This document shows, piece after piece, positions 54,347 through 63,091 of a DNA stretch of 64,000 nt; the first letter of the stretch is position 1, and each line of letters opens with the position of its first letter. The notes below the pieces were generated by a model that worked only from the letters and a program-made list of their open reading frames with translations, searched no databases and had not been told where the DNA came from. A program made the translations under genes and the position numbers. The stretch is from VXYL01 sp963665195 (lineage in GTDB: Bacteria; Pseudomonadota; Gammaproteobacteria; Pseudomonadales; Azotimanducaceae). The DNA is taken from assembly GCA_963665195.1 (NCBI GenBank), contig OY762070.1:4712001-4776000 (forward strand), read 5' to 3'.

Positions 54347-55113
54347 TCGGCGTAGTCGATGCGGCCGGTGATTTCGGCGGCGTCGCCGTGGCTGAGCCGC
54401 AGGCAGGCCTCGGCCATGTGCTCGACCGGCGTCACGCGGTCCTTGTTGGATTCGTTGATGAGCTTGTGATGCACCACGCCGGGGGTGGCAACGAGGCCGG
54501 GCGAGATGACGTTCACGGCAACGCCCGTGCCATGCACTTCCTGGGCGAGGCCGGTGGTGAACCGTTCCAGCGCCGCCTTGCACATGCCGTAGACGGTGCC
54601 GCCGTGGCCGCCGGGGGCCTTGGCCTGGGGATGGATGGCGGCGTGCGAGGAGATGTTCAGGATCCAGCCGCGGCCGCGCTCGAGCATCGACGGCAGGCAG
54701 AGCTGCGCGAGTTCGAACGGCGCCCAGACCTGCACGTCCATCATGATCCGGAAGCGCTTCTCCGAGAAGTCCTTGGTCGGCATGAACCAGGTCACGGCGG
54801 CGTTGTTGCAGAGGATGTCCACCGGCCCGTAGGCGGCTTCGGTGGCGGTGACCAGGTTGTGGCGGTCGGCCTCCTGGGCGAGGTCGGCCTTGACGGCGAT
54901 GGCCTCGCCGCCGGCGTCCGTGATCGCCTGCACGGTCTCGTTGATGGAGCCGGGCAGGAAGTGGTCCGCCGGGTCCACGGAACGCGCCGAGACCACCACC
55001 TTGGCGCCTTCCATCGCATAGCGCTTGGCGATGGCTTCGCCGATCCCGCGGCTGGCGCCGGTGACGACCGCGACTTGGCCGGAGAGGACGCCGTTCGGAT
55101 TGATTGCTGGCAT
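54301..55113 (-). CDS. short-chain dehydrogenase/reductase
   Basis: 270 residues. TGASRGIG cofactor loop, NNAAVTW, catalytic SS in LNISSHAAIH and YGMCKAA in place of the usual YxxxK pair (Tyr and Lys present). A close relative is encoded at 60831 (same PGSINETVQAI / ADHFLPG-type insert), so the two are paralogues of one subfamily. NAD(P)-dependent oxidoreductase of unknown substrate. Ends inside the kinase gene. Confidence 0.88.
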   Translation of the reverse strand: MPAINPNGVLSGQVAVVTGASRGIGEAIAKRYAMEGAKVVVSARSVDPADHFLPGSINETVQAITDAGGEAIAVKADLAQEADRHNLVTATEAAYGPVDILCNNAAVTWFMPTKDFSEKRFRIMMDVQVWAPFELAQLCLPSMLERGRGWILNISSHAAIHPQAKAPGGHGGTVYGMCKAALERFTTGLAQEVHGTGVAVNVISPGLVATPGVVHHKLINESNKDRVTPVEHMAEACLRLSHGDAAEITGRIDYADQVIAEFELAPADII

Positions 55114-55162
55114 GTGACTAGGTACCTCGAGGCGAGAGTTGATCGACTGCGCATCATAGCGA

Positions 55163-56200
55163 TCATCGGCCCACGTAGCACCTGCGCACCCGGTTGCCGA
55201 TGCCGGTGAGTATTTCGTAGCTGATCGTGCCCGCCCAGACGGCGAAGTCGTCGATGCCTACGCTGGATCCGAAGAGCTCCATCCAGTCCCCCACCGCGAG
55301 CCCCTCCGCGGCGGTCGCGTCGATCTGCATGAGATCCATGGAAACGCGGCCGATCACGGGCAGGAACTCGCCGTTGCAGGAGACTTCCGCTCGGTTCGAG
55401 ATCTGCCGCGGGACGCCGTCCGCATAGCCGATGCCGAGCACCGCGATGCGGGTGTCGCCGTAGGTCTTGTAGGTGCCGCTGTAGCCCACCGGTTCGCCGT
55501 CCGCCGCGTCGCGCAGCGCGACCACCCGGGCCTCGAGCGTCGCCACGGGACGCATGGGGTTCGGCTGGACCGCGAACGGATTGCCGCCGTAGAGGGCGAT
55601 GCCGGGCCGCGGCATGCCCGAGACCGTGCCCGACAGCGCGCCGGCGGAGTTGCCGAAACTCGTGCGCACCTTGGGGAACAGCGTCTTCGCCGCCTCGAAG
55701 CGGGCCTGCTGCCTCGCATTCGCGGGGTCCGAAGGTTCGTCGGCATTGGCGAGATGCGACATCACGAGGCATACGTCGATGCCAATGAAGGTCTCGGGTT
55801 CGATGGCGTCGGCCGAGAAGCCGAGCCGATTCATGCCGGTATCGATGTGTACGGCCGCCGGGCCGCGCGTCCGCCAGCGCTCGACCTGCGCCGCGTCGTT
55901 CAGCACGGGCACCAGGCGCGCTTGTGCCATGGCGTTCGCATCGGCGTCGTCGAGGGGCCCCGCGAGCACGTAGATTCGACCGTCGGCGGCTCTGCGGCGG
56001 AGCGCGAGGCCCTCGTCGAGCGTCGCCACGAAGAAATCCCGACAGCCTTCGGCAAGCAAGGCGTCTACCACCGGTCCGGCGCCGAGCCCGTAGGCGTCCG
56101 CCTTCACTACGGCGCCGCACTGGCCGTTCGCACAGGGGCAGAAGCGCCGGTAGTTGGCGACCAACGCATCGAGATCAACGATCAACCTTGCGGTTTCCAT
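55163..56200 (-). CDS. alr: alanine racemase
   Basis: 345 residues from ATG 56200 (GGAG upstream; frame open to 56248). The PLP-binding Lys33 in VVKADAYGLG, the HIDTGMNRLGF strand and Tyr in GYSGTYKTYG are present. It makes D-alanine for peptidoglycan. There is no other cell-wall gene adjacent. Confidence 0.92.
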   Translation of the reverse strand: METARLIVDLDALVANYRRFCPCANGQCGAVVKADAYGLGAGPVVDALLAEGCRDFFVATLDEGLALRRRAADGRIYVLAGPLDDADANAMAQARLVPVLNDAAQVERWRTRGPAAVHIDTGMNRLGFSADAIEPETFIGIDVCLVMSHLANADEPSDPANARQQARFEAAKTLFPKVRTSFGNSAGALSGTVSGMPRPGIALYGGNPFAVQPNPMRPVATLEARVVALRDAADGEPVGYSGTYKTYGDTRIAVLGIGYADGVPRQISNRAEVSCNGEFLPVIGRVSMDLMQIDATAAEGLAVGDWMELFGSSVGIDDFAVWAGTISYEILTGIGNRVRRCYVGR

Positions 56201-56324
56201 ACCTCGGCTCCGCTCGCCATGCGGCGTCGCACAGTGCGGACGGCACACCGCGACTATACGCCCGACGGTGGAAAGTCGGGTGACGGTCCTACCGTAAAAC
56301 TATGGAGACTTTGTGAAGTACTGG

Positions 56325-56696
56325 CTACCAGATTCGGTCCGCAGCAACGAGCAGCCAGGTGACGACGACGATGGCGAGGCTCACGAACACCGCCGCCGAG
56401 CCCATGTCCTTGGCTCGCGCGGCGAGTTCGTGGTGCTCGTGGCCGATGCGGTCCACCACCGCCTCGATGGCCGAGTTGAGGAGTTCCGCCACCAGCACGA
56501 GGCCGGTGGCCGCGATCAGCAGCGCAGCCTGCGTCCATGTCTCGGCGAGCAGGAAGGCGCAGGGCACCAGGATCAGTGCGATGGTGCATTCCTGCCGGAA
56601 CGCGGACTCGCAGCGCCACGCGGAGCGGAAGCCGTGCATGGAAAACTCAGCGGCCTTGACCACCCGCAAGAGGCCCGTGTAGCCCGGCTTAGCCAT
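56325..56696 (-). CDS. dgkA: diacylglycerol kinase
   Basis: 123 residues from ATG 56696, which overlaps the end of the cation-efflux gene by eight bases. Three membrane helices and the catalytic stretch ELLNSAIEAVVDRI ... HELAARAKDMGSAAV identify DgkA, which recycles diacylglycerol to phosphatidic acid in the inner membrane. Co-transcribed with the upstream efflux gene. Confidence 0.92.
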   Translation of the reverse strand: MAKPGYTGLLRVVKAAEFSMHGFRSAWRCESAFRQECTIALILVPCAFLLAETWTQAALLIAATGLVLVAELLNSAIEAVVDRIGHEHHELAARAKDMGSAAVFVSLAIVVVTWLLVAADRIW

Positions 56697-57588
56697 CGCC
56701 CGCCTCGTCGTGCCCGCGCGGTTCGTCCGGGCAGTCGCCGCGCTCGATCTGCACGGTGGAGTGCTCGATGCCGAACGACTCCGCGAGCACGCGCTTGATG
56801 GCGCTCGAGGCGGCATCCGCCTCGGCGTCCTCCGGCACCACGGCATGCAGCGTCAGCAGCGGCCGATCGCCGGTCAGCGCCCAGGCGTGGACGTGATGCA
56901 CGGCCTGCACCTGCGGCACGCGCTGCGTCAGCGCCCGGCGCAACTCCTCGATGTCGATATTGCGCGGCGATGCTTCAAGCAGGATGTTCGCCGAGTCGCG
57001 CAGCACCCGCCAGGCGCCGCGCAGCAGGATCGCCACCACCGCCAGAGCCAGCAGCGGGTCCGCCCAGCCCCAGCCGAGCAGCAGCACGGCCAGTGCCGAC
57101 AGCATGGCCGCGGCGGAGCCGAGCAGGTCGCCGAGCACGTGCAGCGCGGCGCTCTGCACGTTCACGTTGTCCGCGCCGTGCAGCAGCCTGTAGGCGATGC
57201 CGTTGACCACGAAGCCCACTGCGGCCGCGATCAGCACCGGCACCGGCAGCATCGCTTCGGGCGCGCGCAGGCGTCCCAAGGCCTCGAACAGAATCCAGCC
57301 GCACAGCGCCAGCAGCGCCAGGCCGTTGACGAACGCCGCCAGCACCTCGAAGCGGTGGTAGCCGTAGGTGAGCCGGCTGTCGTGGCCGCGTTGCGAGAGG
57401 CGAATGGCGGACCACGACAGGCCGAGCGCGGAAGCGTCCAGCAGCATGTGGCCGGCGTCCGCGGCGAGGGCCAGCGAATTGCCGAAATAGGCCACCACGA
57501 GTTCCACCAGCGCGAAGCCGGCGATCAGCCAGAATGCGTAGCCGAGCAGCTTGCCGTGATGCCGACTCCGGTGAGAGTGGCTGGGCAT
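56689..57588 (-). CDS. cation diffusion facilitator (Zn2+/Cd2+/Co2+ efflux)
   Basis: 299 residues, six membrane helices. Metal-site motifs DAGHMLLD in the second helix and HVLGDLLG in the fifth, a His-rich N-terminus (SHSHRSRHH) and a ferredoxin-like C-terminal domain are as in CzcD/ZitB. It expels divalent metal in exchange for protons. First gene of a pair with dgkA. Confidence 0.92.
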   Translation of the reverse strand: MPSHSHRSRHHGKLLGYAFWLIAGFALVELVVAYFGNSLALAADAGHMLLDASALGLSWSAIRLSQRGHDSRLTYGYHRFEVLAAFVNGLALLALCGWILFEALGRLRAPEAMLPVPVLIAAAVGFVVNGIAYRLLHGADNVNVQSAALHVLGDLLGSAAAMLSALAVLLLGWGWADPLLALAVVAILLRGAWRVLRDSANILLEASPRNIDIEELRRALTQRVPQVQAVHHVHAWALTGDRPLLTLHAVVPEDAEADAASSAIKRVLAESFGIEHSTVQIERGDCPDEPRGHDEAGDG

Positions 57589-57601
57589 CGGCAGCGGGCC
57601 G

Positions 57602-60553
57602 CTAGGAGCCGAACCGGTAGCGCAGCTTGACCACGAACACGTCCACCACCGGTTCGTTCAGGGCGTCGATGAACAGATCGCTGAAACCCTCGTGGACGGG
57701 GTCCGGCAGGTTGCCGCCGCGGGTGTAGACGACGAAGAGGTCGGAAAGCGGCCCTATCTCCCAGCGGTAGCGCAGCTGCGCCGTCAGCCGCGAAATGGCG
57801 AAGTTCTCGCTGCCCTCCGGCGCTTCGCGGGCGACGAGCTTGCCGTCGCCGTCCGGGAGCTCGTAGAACGCCATCTGCCGCGCCTTGATGCCCGCCCACT
57901 GCATGGTGAAGCGGATCTGCTGGCGGGCGGAGAGGAATAGGTCCACGGCCACGCGCGGCTGCACGTCGTAGGCCTGGTAGGTGGTGAACTGCTCGTCGCC
58001 CCGGTACACCAGCCAGCCGCCGCGGTCCTTGTAGCGCACGTCGAAGTCGATGGAAAAGCGGTCCACGGGGGTGTAGGTGAACCCGGTGTCGAGCAGCAGC
58101 GTGGCGCCGCCGGTCTCTTCGCCATCGACGCCGAGCGCGAACGAAAGCGCGAACGGCTTGGCCGAATCCGTGCCGTACTGCGCCTGCGCGAACAGCCGGT
58201 CCGGGATGCGGAACGCGCCGGCGCCGCGGCTGTTGAGGTCGTCCCAGCGCTTGGGAAAGTAGTTCATCATGATGCGCAGCTGGGAGTTGTCCACGAACGT
58301 GAAGCCCGTGCCCGCGAACAGGCCGCTGCGGGTCAGGAGGCCGTCGGTGTTCTGCTCCATGCTTGCGAACAGCGACGCCCGGATGTTGCGCAGCTGCGGC
58401 GGCAGGCCTTGGGTGTAGTACTTGAAGACGCCCCACATGCCGCTCAGCGAGTCCGTGCGGCGGATGAAGCCGAAGTCGCCGACGTCGAGGTCCTTGTCGA
58501 GATATTCCAGCGCGAAACGGTGGAAGGTGCCCATCTTCGGCGTGAAGTTCATGTCCATGAAGACGCCTTCGCCGCGCTTGCCGCCGACGTCGCTGGCGAT
58601 GAGCTGGGCGTCGAACTCGATGGCGCCGTTGAAGCCGAGCCAGTGCGCGTCCACGCCATGCACGATGGCCTTCTCGGAGACCTTGTCCACCATGGTGCCC
58701 ATGTAGCCGATGCCGCGCCGGGAACCGCCGCCGCTGCCCTCGTAGAGCACGCGCACGGCGCCGAAGTCGCGCCCGTCCGCCCGGTAGATCGCATCCTCGC
58801 CGTCCCGCGTGCCGCGCAGCGCCACATCGTCCTCGAAAGCGCCGAGAGCGCCGTAGCGCACGCCGCCGCTCTGGCCGACCACCTTCACCGCGCCGAGCAG
58901 GTCCGTCGGCTTGCTGCGCTCGACGCCGGGGATGTCGTACTCGTCGGGCACGTCCACATGGCGCGCCTTGCCGCCGATGCGTCGGGTGTTGAGGAGCGTC
59001 GTGGGCTCGCGGAAGAAGGTCTGCGGCGAGCGCCGCGCGCCCTGTCCCTGCGGACCGCTGCTCGACGACTGCGGATTGGCGCGCGGCGAGGTGAAGAAGA
59101 CCTCGCCGCCCTCGAGGAAGAACAGGCGCTTCTCCGGGAAGTAGGTCTCGAAGGCGGTGAGGTTGACCACCACGTCGTCCGACTCCACCGCCCCGAAATC
59201 GGGGTTCAGCGCCGCCGTGACCTGCAGGTTGCTCGACGGACGCCAAAGCAGGTCCGCGCCCACCTTGGCTTCGTTCTCGTCGTGTATGGCGTCGGCGCTG
59301 CCGGACGTGTACGGATAGACAGCCCACTGCCGGGGCGGATTCACATCGGCGATGGCCATGGGCTTGAGCGCCGACATGAAGCGGGGCGCGGTGAACGGCA
59401 GCACGGGCCAGCTGTAGCGTTCGTCCATGTGCGCGACCTTGCGGTCCACCCAGAAGCCCAAGGTGCGGTCCTTGCTGCCGGCGGGCATGGACATCATGGA
59501 CCAAGGCAGGAACATCTCCACGCTCCAGCCGGTTTCCGTCTCGGCCGACGCGCCGCGCCAAGGGCCGTCCCACTGCTTCGTGATGGTGCGTTCGGCAGCC
59601 ACCTTGCCGTCCGCCAGCGAGCCGCCCAAGGCGACGGTGAACCAGTAGCCGTAGAGGCCTTCGCCGGAGGTGTCCAGGGTGATGCCGTAGCTGTCCCGGT
59701 TGATGTACTGATCCCGCGACGACAGGCGCGACACGCGGGTGCCCGGCGGCTGCTCCATCACCGCCGAGACGTACAGGCCCTTGTTCGTGTAGATGAAGCG
59801 CGAGGCCGTGGCGTATGTGGGTTCGGCCAGCGTCTCGGGCTCCATGACGCGCATGTTGTCGTAGGCGGGCGCTTGCAGCCACGCGGCTTCGGTGACGCGG
59901 CCGTCGATCACGATGTCGGGTTCGTCCATGCGCGTGCCGGCGATCACCGCCGCGTCGTCGCCGTTCTGTGCTGGCTGGACGACGATGCGGGCGGCGTCCT
60001 CGGCGCTTGCGGTGGACGGTCCGGGCGGCGTCTTTGGTGGTTCGGGCTTGGGCGCGGCAGGCTTTGGCGCGCTCGGTTGCGGCTTCGGTGCGGGCGGCTG
60101 GACCGGTTTCGCGGGAGGCACGGGTTTGGCCGGCGTGGCTGGCTCCGTCGGCGCGGTCCTTGGAGTCTTGGTGGTGCCGGTCGATGCTGCCGCCGGCCGA
60201 ATCGCGGAGAACCAGGCCTGGTAGCCGCTCGCCTCGGCCCGGGCGATGAGCTGGCGTGTCTCGTCGGCGGGGGCTGGCGCGGAGACGATGCGGTGGTAGG
60301 GGACGCCGTCCAAGGTGATGCCGAGCACGGCGAGTTCGACGCCGAGCGCGCCGGACAGTATCTCTGCCTGGCGGGTCGCTGCGTCGGCATCGAGGAAGCT
60401 GCCGAAGACGGCGACGCCGCGGGCGTCCTCGGCAGCCGTCGGCAGAGCGACGCAGACGGCGAGCAGAGCCGCGACGAGCGACGAGCAATAGGCGCGGAGC
60501 GATTGCAGCAGGCGGTAGCGCAAGGCAGCACTTCGGGTGAGAGAATCTGGCAT
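57602..60553 (-). CDS. SPOR-CBM9-like-DUF5916 outer-membrane barrel protein
   Basis: 983 residues from ATG 60553 (frame open to 60631). Order: signal peptide (SLVAALLAVCVALPTAAE); a SPOR-like domain (AVFGSFLDADAATRQAEIL ... YQAWF); a Pro/Lys-rich linker; a CBM9-like domain (DIVIDGRVTEAAWLQA); and a large DUF5916 beta-barrel ending LRYRFGS. CBM9-DUF5916 proteins are common in Bacteroidetes and some Proteobacteria; an N-terminal SPOR domain, which binds peptidoglycan, is unusual. It could link barrel and cell wall. The Pro-rich linker would span the periplasm. Function unknown. Confidence 0.75.
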   Translation of the reverse strand: MPDSLTRSAALRYRLLQSLRAYCSSLVAALLAVCVALPTAAEDARGVAVFGSFLDADAATRQAEILSGALGVELAVLGITLDGVPYHRIVSAPAPADETRQLIARAEASGYQAWFSAIRPAAASTGTTKTPRTAPTEPATPAKPVPPAKPVQPPAPKPQPSAPKPAAPKPEPPKTPPGPSTASAEDAARIVVQPAQNGDDAAVIAGTRMDEPDIVIDGRVTEAAWLQAPAYDNMRVMEPETLAEPTYATASRFIYTNKGLYVSAVMEQPPGTRVSRLSSRDQYINRDSYGITLDTSGEGLYGYWFTVALGGSLADGKVAAERTITKQWDGPWRGASAETETGWSVEMFLPWSMMSMPAGSKDRTLGFWVDRKVAHMDERYSWPVLPFTAPRFMSALKPMAIADVNPPRQWAVYPYTSGSADAIHDENEAKVGADLLWRPSSNLQVTAALNPDFGAVESDDVVVNLTAFETYFPEKRLFFLEGGEVFFTSPRANPQSSSSGPQGQGARRSPQTFFREPTTLLNTRRIGGKARHVDVPDEYDIPGVERSKPTDLLGAVKVVGQSGGVRYGALGAFEDDVALRGTRDGEDAIYRADGRDFGAVRVLYEGSGGGSRRGIGYMGTMVDKVSEKAIVHGVDAHWLGFNGAIEFDAQLIASDVGGKRGEGVFMDMNFTPKMGTFHRFALEYLDKDLDVGDFGFIRRTDSLSGMWGVFKYYTQGLPPQLRNIRASLFASMEQNTDGLLTRSGLFAGTGFTFVDNSQLRIMMNYFPKRWDDLNSRGAGAFRIPDRLFAQAQYGTDSAKPFALSFALGVDGEETGGATLLLDTGFTYTPVDRFSIDFDVRYKDRGGWLVYRGDEQFTTYQAYDVQPRVAVDLFLSARQQIRFTMQWAGIKARQMAFYELPDGDGKLVAREAPEGSENFAISRLTAQLRYRWEIGPLSDLFVVYTRGGNLPDPVHEGFSDLFIDALNEPVVDVFVVKLRYRFGS

Positions 60554-60596
60554 CTTATCACTTCGCCGTTCAACGACCACCACAGGAGGACATCGG

Positions 60597-60761
60597 ATGA
60601 GAAAGTGGCAATGCATGACCTGCGGCTTCATCTACGACGAGGCCGAGGGCCTGCCCGACGAGGGCATCGCCGCCGGCACGCGCTGGGCGGACGTGCCGGA
60701 AGACTGGATCTGCCCCGAGTGCGCGACGCCGAAGTCGGACTTCGAGATGGTGGAGGTGTGA
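60597..60761 (+). CDS. rubredoxin
   Basis: 54 residues. Two CxxC knuckles: Cys6/Cys9 (CMTCGFIYDEAEG) and Cys39/Cys42 (CPECATPKSDF), full length for rubredoxin, with GGAGG ahead of the ATG. It is a one-iron electron carrier. No partner oxidase is next to it; the SDR that follows after 69 bases has its own start signals. Confidence 0.95.
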   Translation: MRKWQCMTCGFIYDEAEGLPDEGIAAGTRWADVPEDWICPECATPKSDFEMVEV

Positions 60762-60781
60762 TGCCCTGGCGGCGCGTGCGC

Positions 60782-60798
60782 CGGTGATACGATCACCG
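60782..60798. promoter_or_regulatory. palindrome overlapping a possible -10 element
   Basis: CGGTGAT and ATCACCG flank ACG, a perfect 7-bp dyad, 32 bases upstream of the SDR ATG. TACGAT within it resembles a -10 element. A repressor bound here would block transcription; no regulator is identified. Confidence 0.35.
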
Positions 60799-60830
60799 CG
60801 CACCGCTTGGGCCAACACGGGGAGAGGCAA

Positions 60831-61646
60831 ATGAACGAACTCGACGGCAAGGTCGCCATCGTCACCGGCTCGTCGCGGGGCATCGGCGAGGGCATCGCCC
60901 GGCGTCTGGCCATCGCCGGCGCCAAGGTGGTGGTCACCGCGCGCACGGTCGAAGTGCGCGACGAGCGCCTGCCGGGCACCGTGCATACGGTGGCCGAGGC
61001 CATCAACGGCGCTGCCGGCGAGGCCACCGCGGTAGCGGCGAACCTGCAGAAGAAGCCGGATCGCGAGCAGCTCGTCGCCGCCGCCATGGACGCCTACGGG
61101 CGCGTGGACATCCTGGTCAACAACGCCGCCATCCTCGTGCCGGGCGCCACCGTGGACTTCCCGGAGCGCTACTTCGACCGCATGTTCGAGATCCTCGTCA
61201 AGGCGCCGCACCACCTGTGCCAGCTCGTCCTGCCCGGCATGATCGAGCGCGGCAGCGGCTCGGTGCTGAACATCTCATCGAAAGCAGCGATCCACCCGAA
61301 GCCCGGCCAGCGCTCCTACGACGGCGCGGTGTACGGCATGGCGAAGGCGGCCATCGAACGCTTCACGACGGGGCTCGCCGCCGAGATGTTCGAGAACGGC
61401 ATCTCGGTCAACGCGCTGTCGCCGGACAAGGTGGTAGCGACGCCGGGGCAGATGTTCGGGCGCCGCTACAGCCAGGAGATGCTCGATGCATCCGAGCCGG
61501 TGGAGGCCATCGCCGAGGCGGCATTCGCCTTGGTGAGCGGCGACCCGAGCACGGTCACCGGCGGCATCCGCTACACCGACGAGGTGCTCGACGCGTTCGG
61601 CGTCGCGGCGACGGACATCGGCATGGCGGCGCCGCAGCCGAACTAG
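60831..61646 (+). CDS. short-chain dehydrogenase/reductase
   Basis: 271 residues from ATG 60831 (GGGGAGAGG upstream). TGSSRGIG loop, NNAAIL, Ser in NISSKAAIH and YGMAKAA (Tyr-x-x-x-Lys). It is a paralogue of the SDR at 54301. NAD(P)-dependent; substrate unknown. The Nramp-like gene starts seven bases after its stop, likely one transcript. Confidence 0.9.
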   Translation: MNELDGKVAIVTGSSRGIGEGIARRLAIAGAKVVVTARTVEVRDERLPGTVHTVAEAINGAAGEATAVAANLQKKPDREQLVAAAMDAYGRVDILVNNAAILVPGATVDFPERYFDRMFEILVKAPHHLCQLVLPGMIERGSGSVLNISSKAAIHPKPGQRSYDGAVYGMAKAAIERFTTGLAAEMFENGISVNALSPDKVVATPGQMFGRRYSQEMLDASEPVEAIAEAAFALVSGDPSTVTGGIRYTDEVLDAFGVAATDIGMAAPQPN

Positions 61647-61652
61647 CGCCGA

Positions 61653-63077
61653 ATGAGCGACGATCCGTACACCATCCAGCCCGGCAAGATCCGGGCGCCG
61701 CCTTCGAACCTCGTCGAGCGGCTGAAATACCTCGGCCCCGGCATCATCGTCTCCGGCTCCATCGTCGGCTCCGGGGAGATCCTGCTCACCGCCGGCCTCG
61801 GCGCCGCGGCCGGTTTCACGCTCTTGTGGTGGGTGCTGTTCTCGTGCTGGATCAAGTCCGTGATCCAGGCCGAGTTCGGCCGCTACGTCATCACCACCGG
61901 TGATACGTACCTCCGGGCCCTCAACCGCATGCCCGGCAAGTTCAGCCTGCGCCTGCCTTGGCGGATGCCGGCCGGCTGGAAGATGCGCCCGATTCCTCGC
62001 GAGCCCATCGCCTGGCCGATTTGGCTCGGACTGGTCGGCTTCATTCCGGGCCTCTTGACCGGCGGCGGCATCATCGGCGGCGCCGGGCAGGCACTCAATC
62101 TCATTCTCGAGTCGTTTCTGGGCGTCACCATCGGCGGCGGCTTCGCGACCATCCTCGCCGCGGCGCTCGTCATGCTGCTCTTGTGGACCGGGCGCTACGG
62201 ACGCATCGAGAAGATCATGGTGGTCATGGTGATGAGCTTCACCTTCACCACCATCGTCTGCGCTCTGCTCATGCAGGGCACGGAGTTCCGGGCGACCCCG
62301 GCGGACATCGTCGCCGGCCTACAGTTCGAGTTCCCGCTGGAATACCTGGTGCTGGCCATCGCCATGTACGGCGCCACCGGCGTCGCCTCCTCCGAGATCG
62401 CCGGCTATACCTACTGGTGCGTGGAGAAGGGCTATCCGAGCTACATCGGCGGGGACCGCAGCGACCCCGGCTGGGTGGATCGGGCCAAGGGCTGGATTCG
62501 CGTGGTGCAGCTCGATGTCTGGGTGACGCTGGCGATCCTGACTTTCGCGACGCTGGCGTTCTTCTTCCTGGGCGCGGGCGTGCTGAATCGCTTGGGCCTC
62601 GAACCCGAGGGCCAGGAGACGGTGCGCGTCCTCGCCAGCATGTTCACCGAGACCTTGGGCGAATGGTCCTACCTGCTCTTCATCTTCGGCGCGTTCTTCA
62701 TCCTGTTCTCCACGGTGCTCTCCGGCTATGCGGCGGGCTCCCGGTCGTTCCCGGACCTCATGGTGACCTTCGGCGTGATCCCGCGTCAGAACCTCGCGCT
62801 CAGGCGCAAGTGGATCACCGGCTACATCATCGCCATCCCGATCGTCAATTCGCTGATCTACTTCAGCTACCAGAGCCCCATCGTGCTGATCGCCTTCGGG
62901 GCCACTTTCGGCGCCTTCATGCTGCCGATGCAGGCGTTCGTGACCATCTACATGCAGCGCAAGCGCATGGACGAGCGGGTGCGGCCGAAGGACTGGGTGA
63001 TGTTCGCCATGCTTGGGGTGTTCATGGTGATGGCGGTGCTTTGCGCCCTGTACATCTACTTCCGCGTATTCAACTGA
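61653..63077 (+). CDS. Nramp-related divalent metal transporter
   Basis: 474 residues, about eleven helices. LGPGIIVSGSIVGSGEILLT corresponds to the first Nramp helix but has GSIVGSGE where Nramp has DPGN, and the sixth helix reads AMYGATGVASSEIAGYTYW without the canonical metal-binding Met. This pattern is seen in Nramp-related proteins with other or no metal specificity. Inner-membrane transporter; substrate uncertain. Confidence 0.82.
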   Translation: MSDDPYTIQPGKIRAPPSNLVERLKYLGPGIIVSGSIVGSGEILLTAGLGAAAGFTLLWWVLFSCWIKSVIQAEFGRYVITTGDTYLRALNRMPGKFSLRLPWRMPAGWKMRPIPREPIAWPIWLGLVGFIPGLLTGGGIIGGAGQALNLILESFLGVTIGGGFATILAAALVMLLLWTGRYGRIEKIMVVMVMSFTFTTIVCALLMQGTEFRATPADIVAGLQFEFPLEYLVLAIAMYGATGVASSEIAGYTYWCVEKGYPSYIGGDRSDPGWVDRAKGWIRVVQLDVWVTLAILTFATLAFFFLGAGVLNRLGLEPEGQETVRVLASMFTETLGEWSYLLFIFGAFFILFSTVLSGYAAGSRSFPDLMVTFGVIPRQNLALRRKWITGYIIAIPIVNSLIYFSYQSPIVLIAFGATFGAFMLPMQAFVTIYMQRKRMDERVRPKDWVMFAMLGVFMVMAVLCALYIYFRVFN

Positions 63078-63091
63078 AGGTCTCGCCGCCG

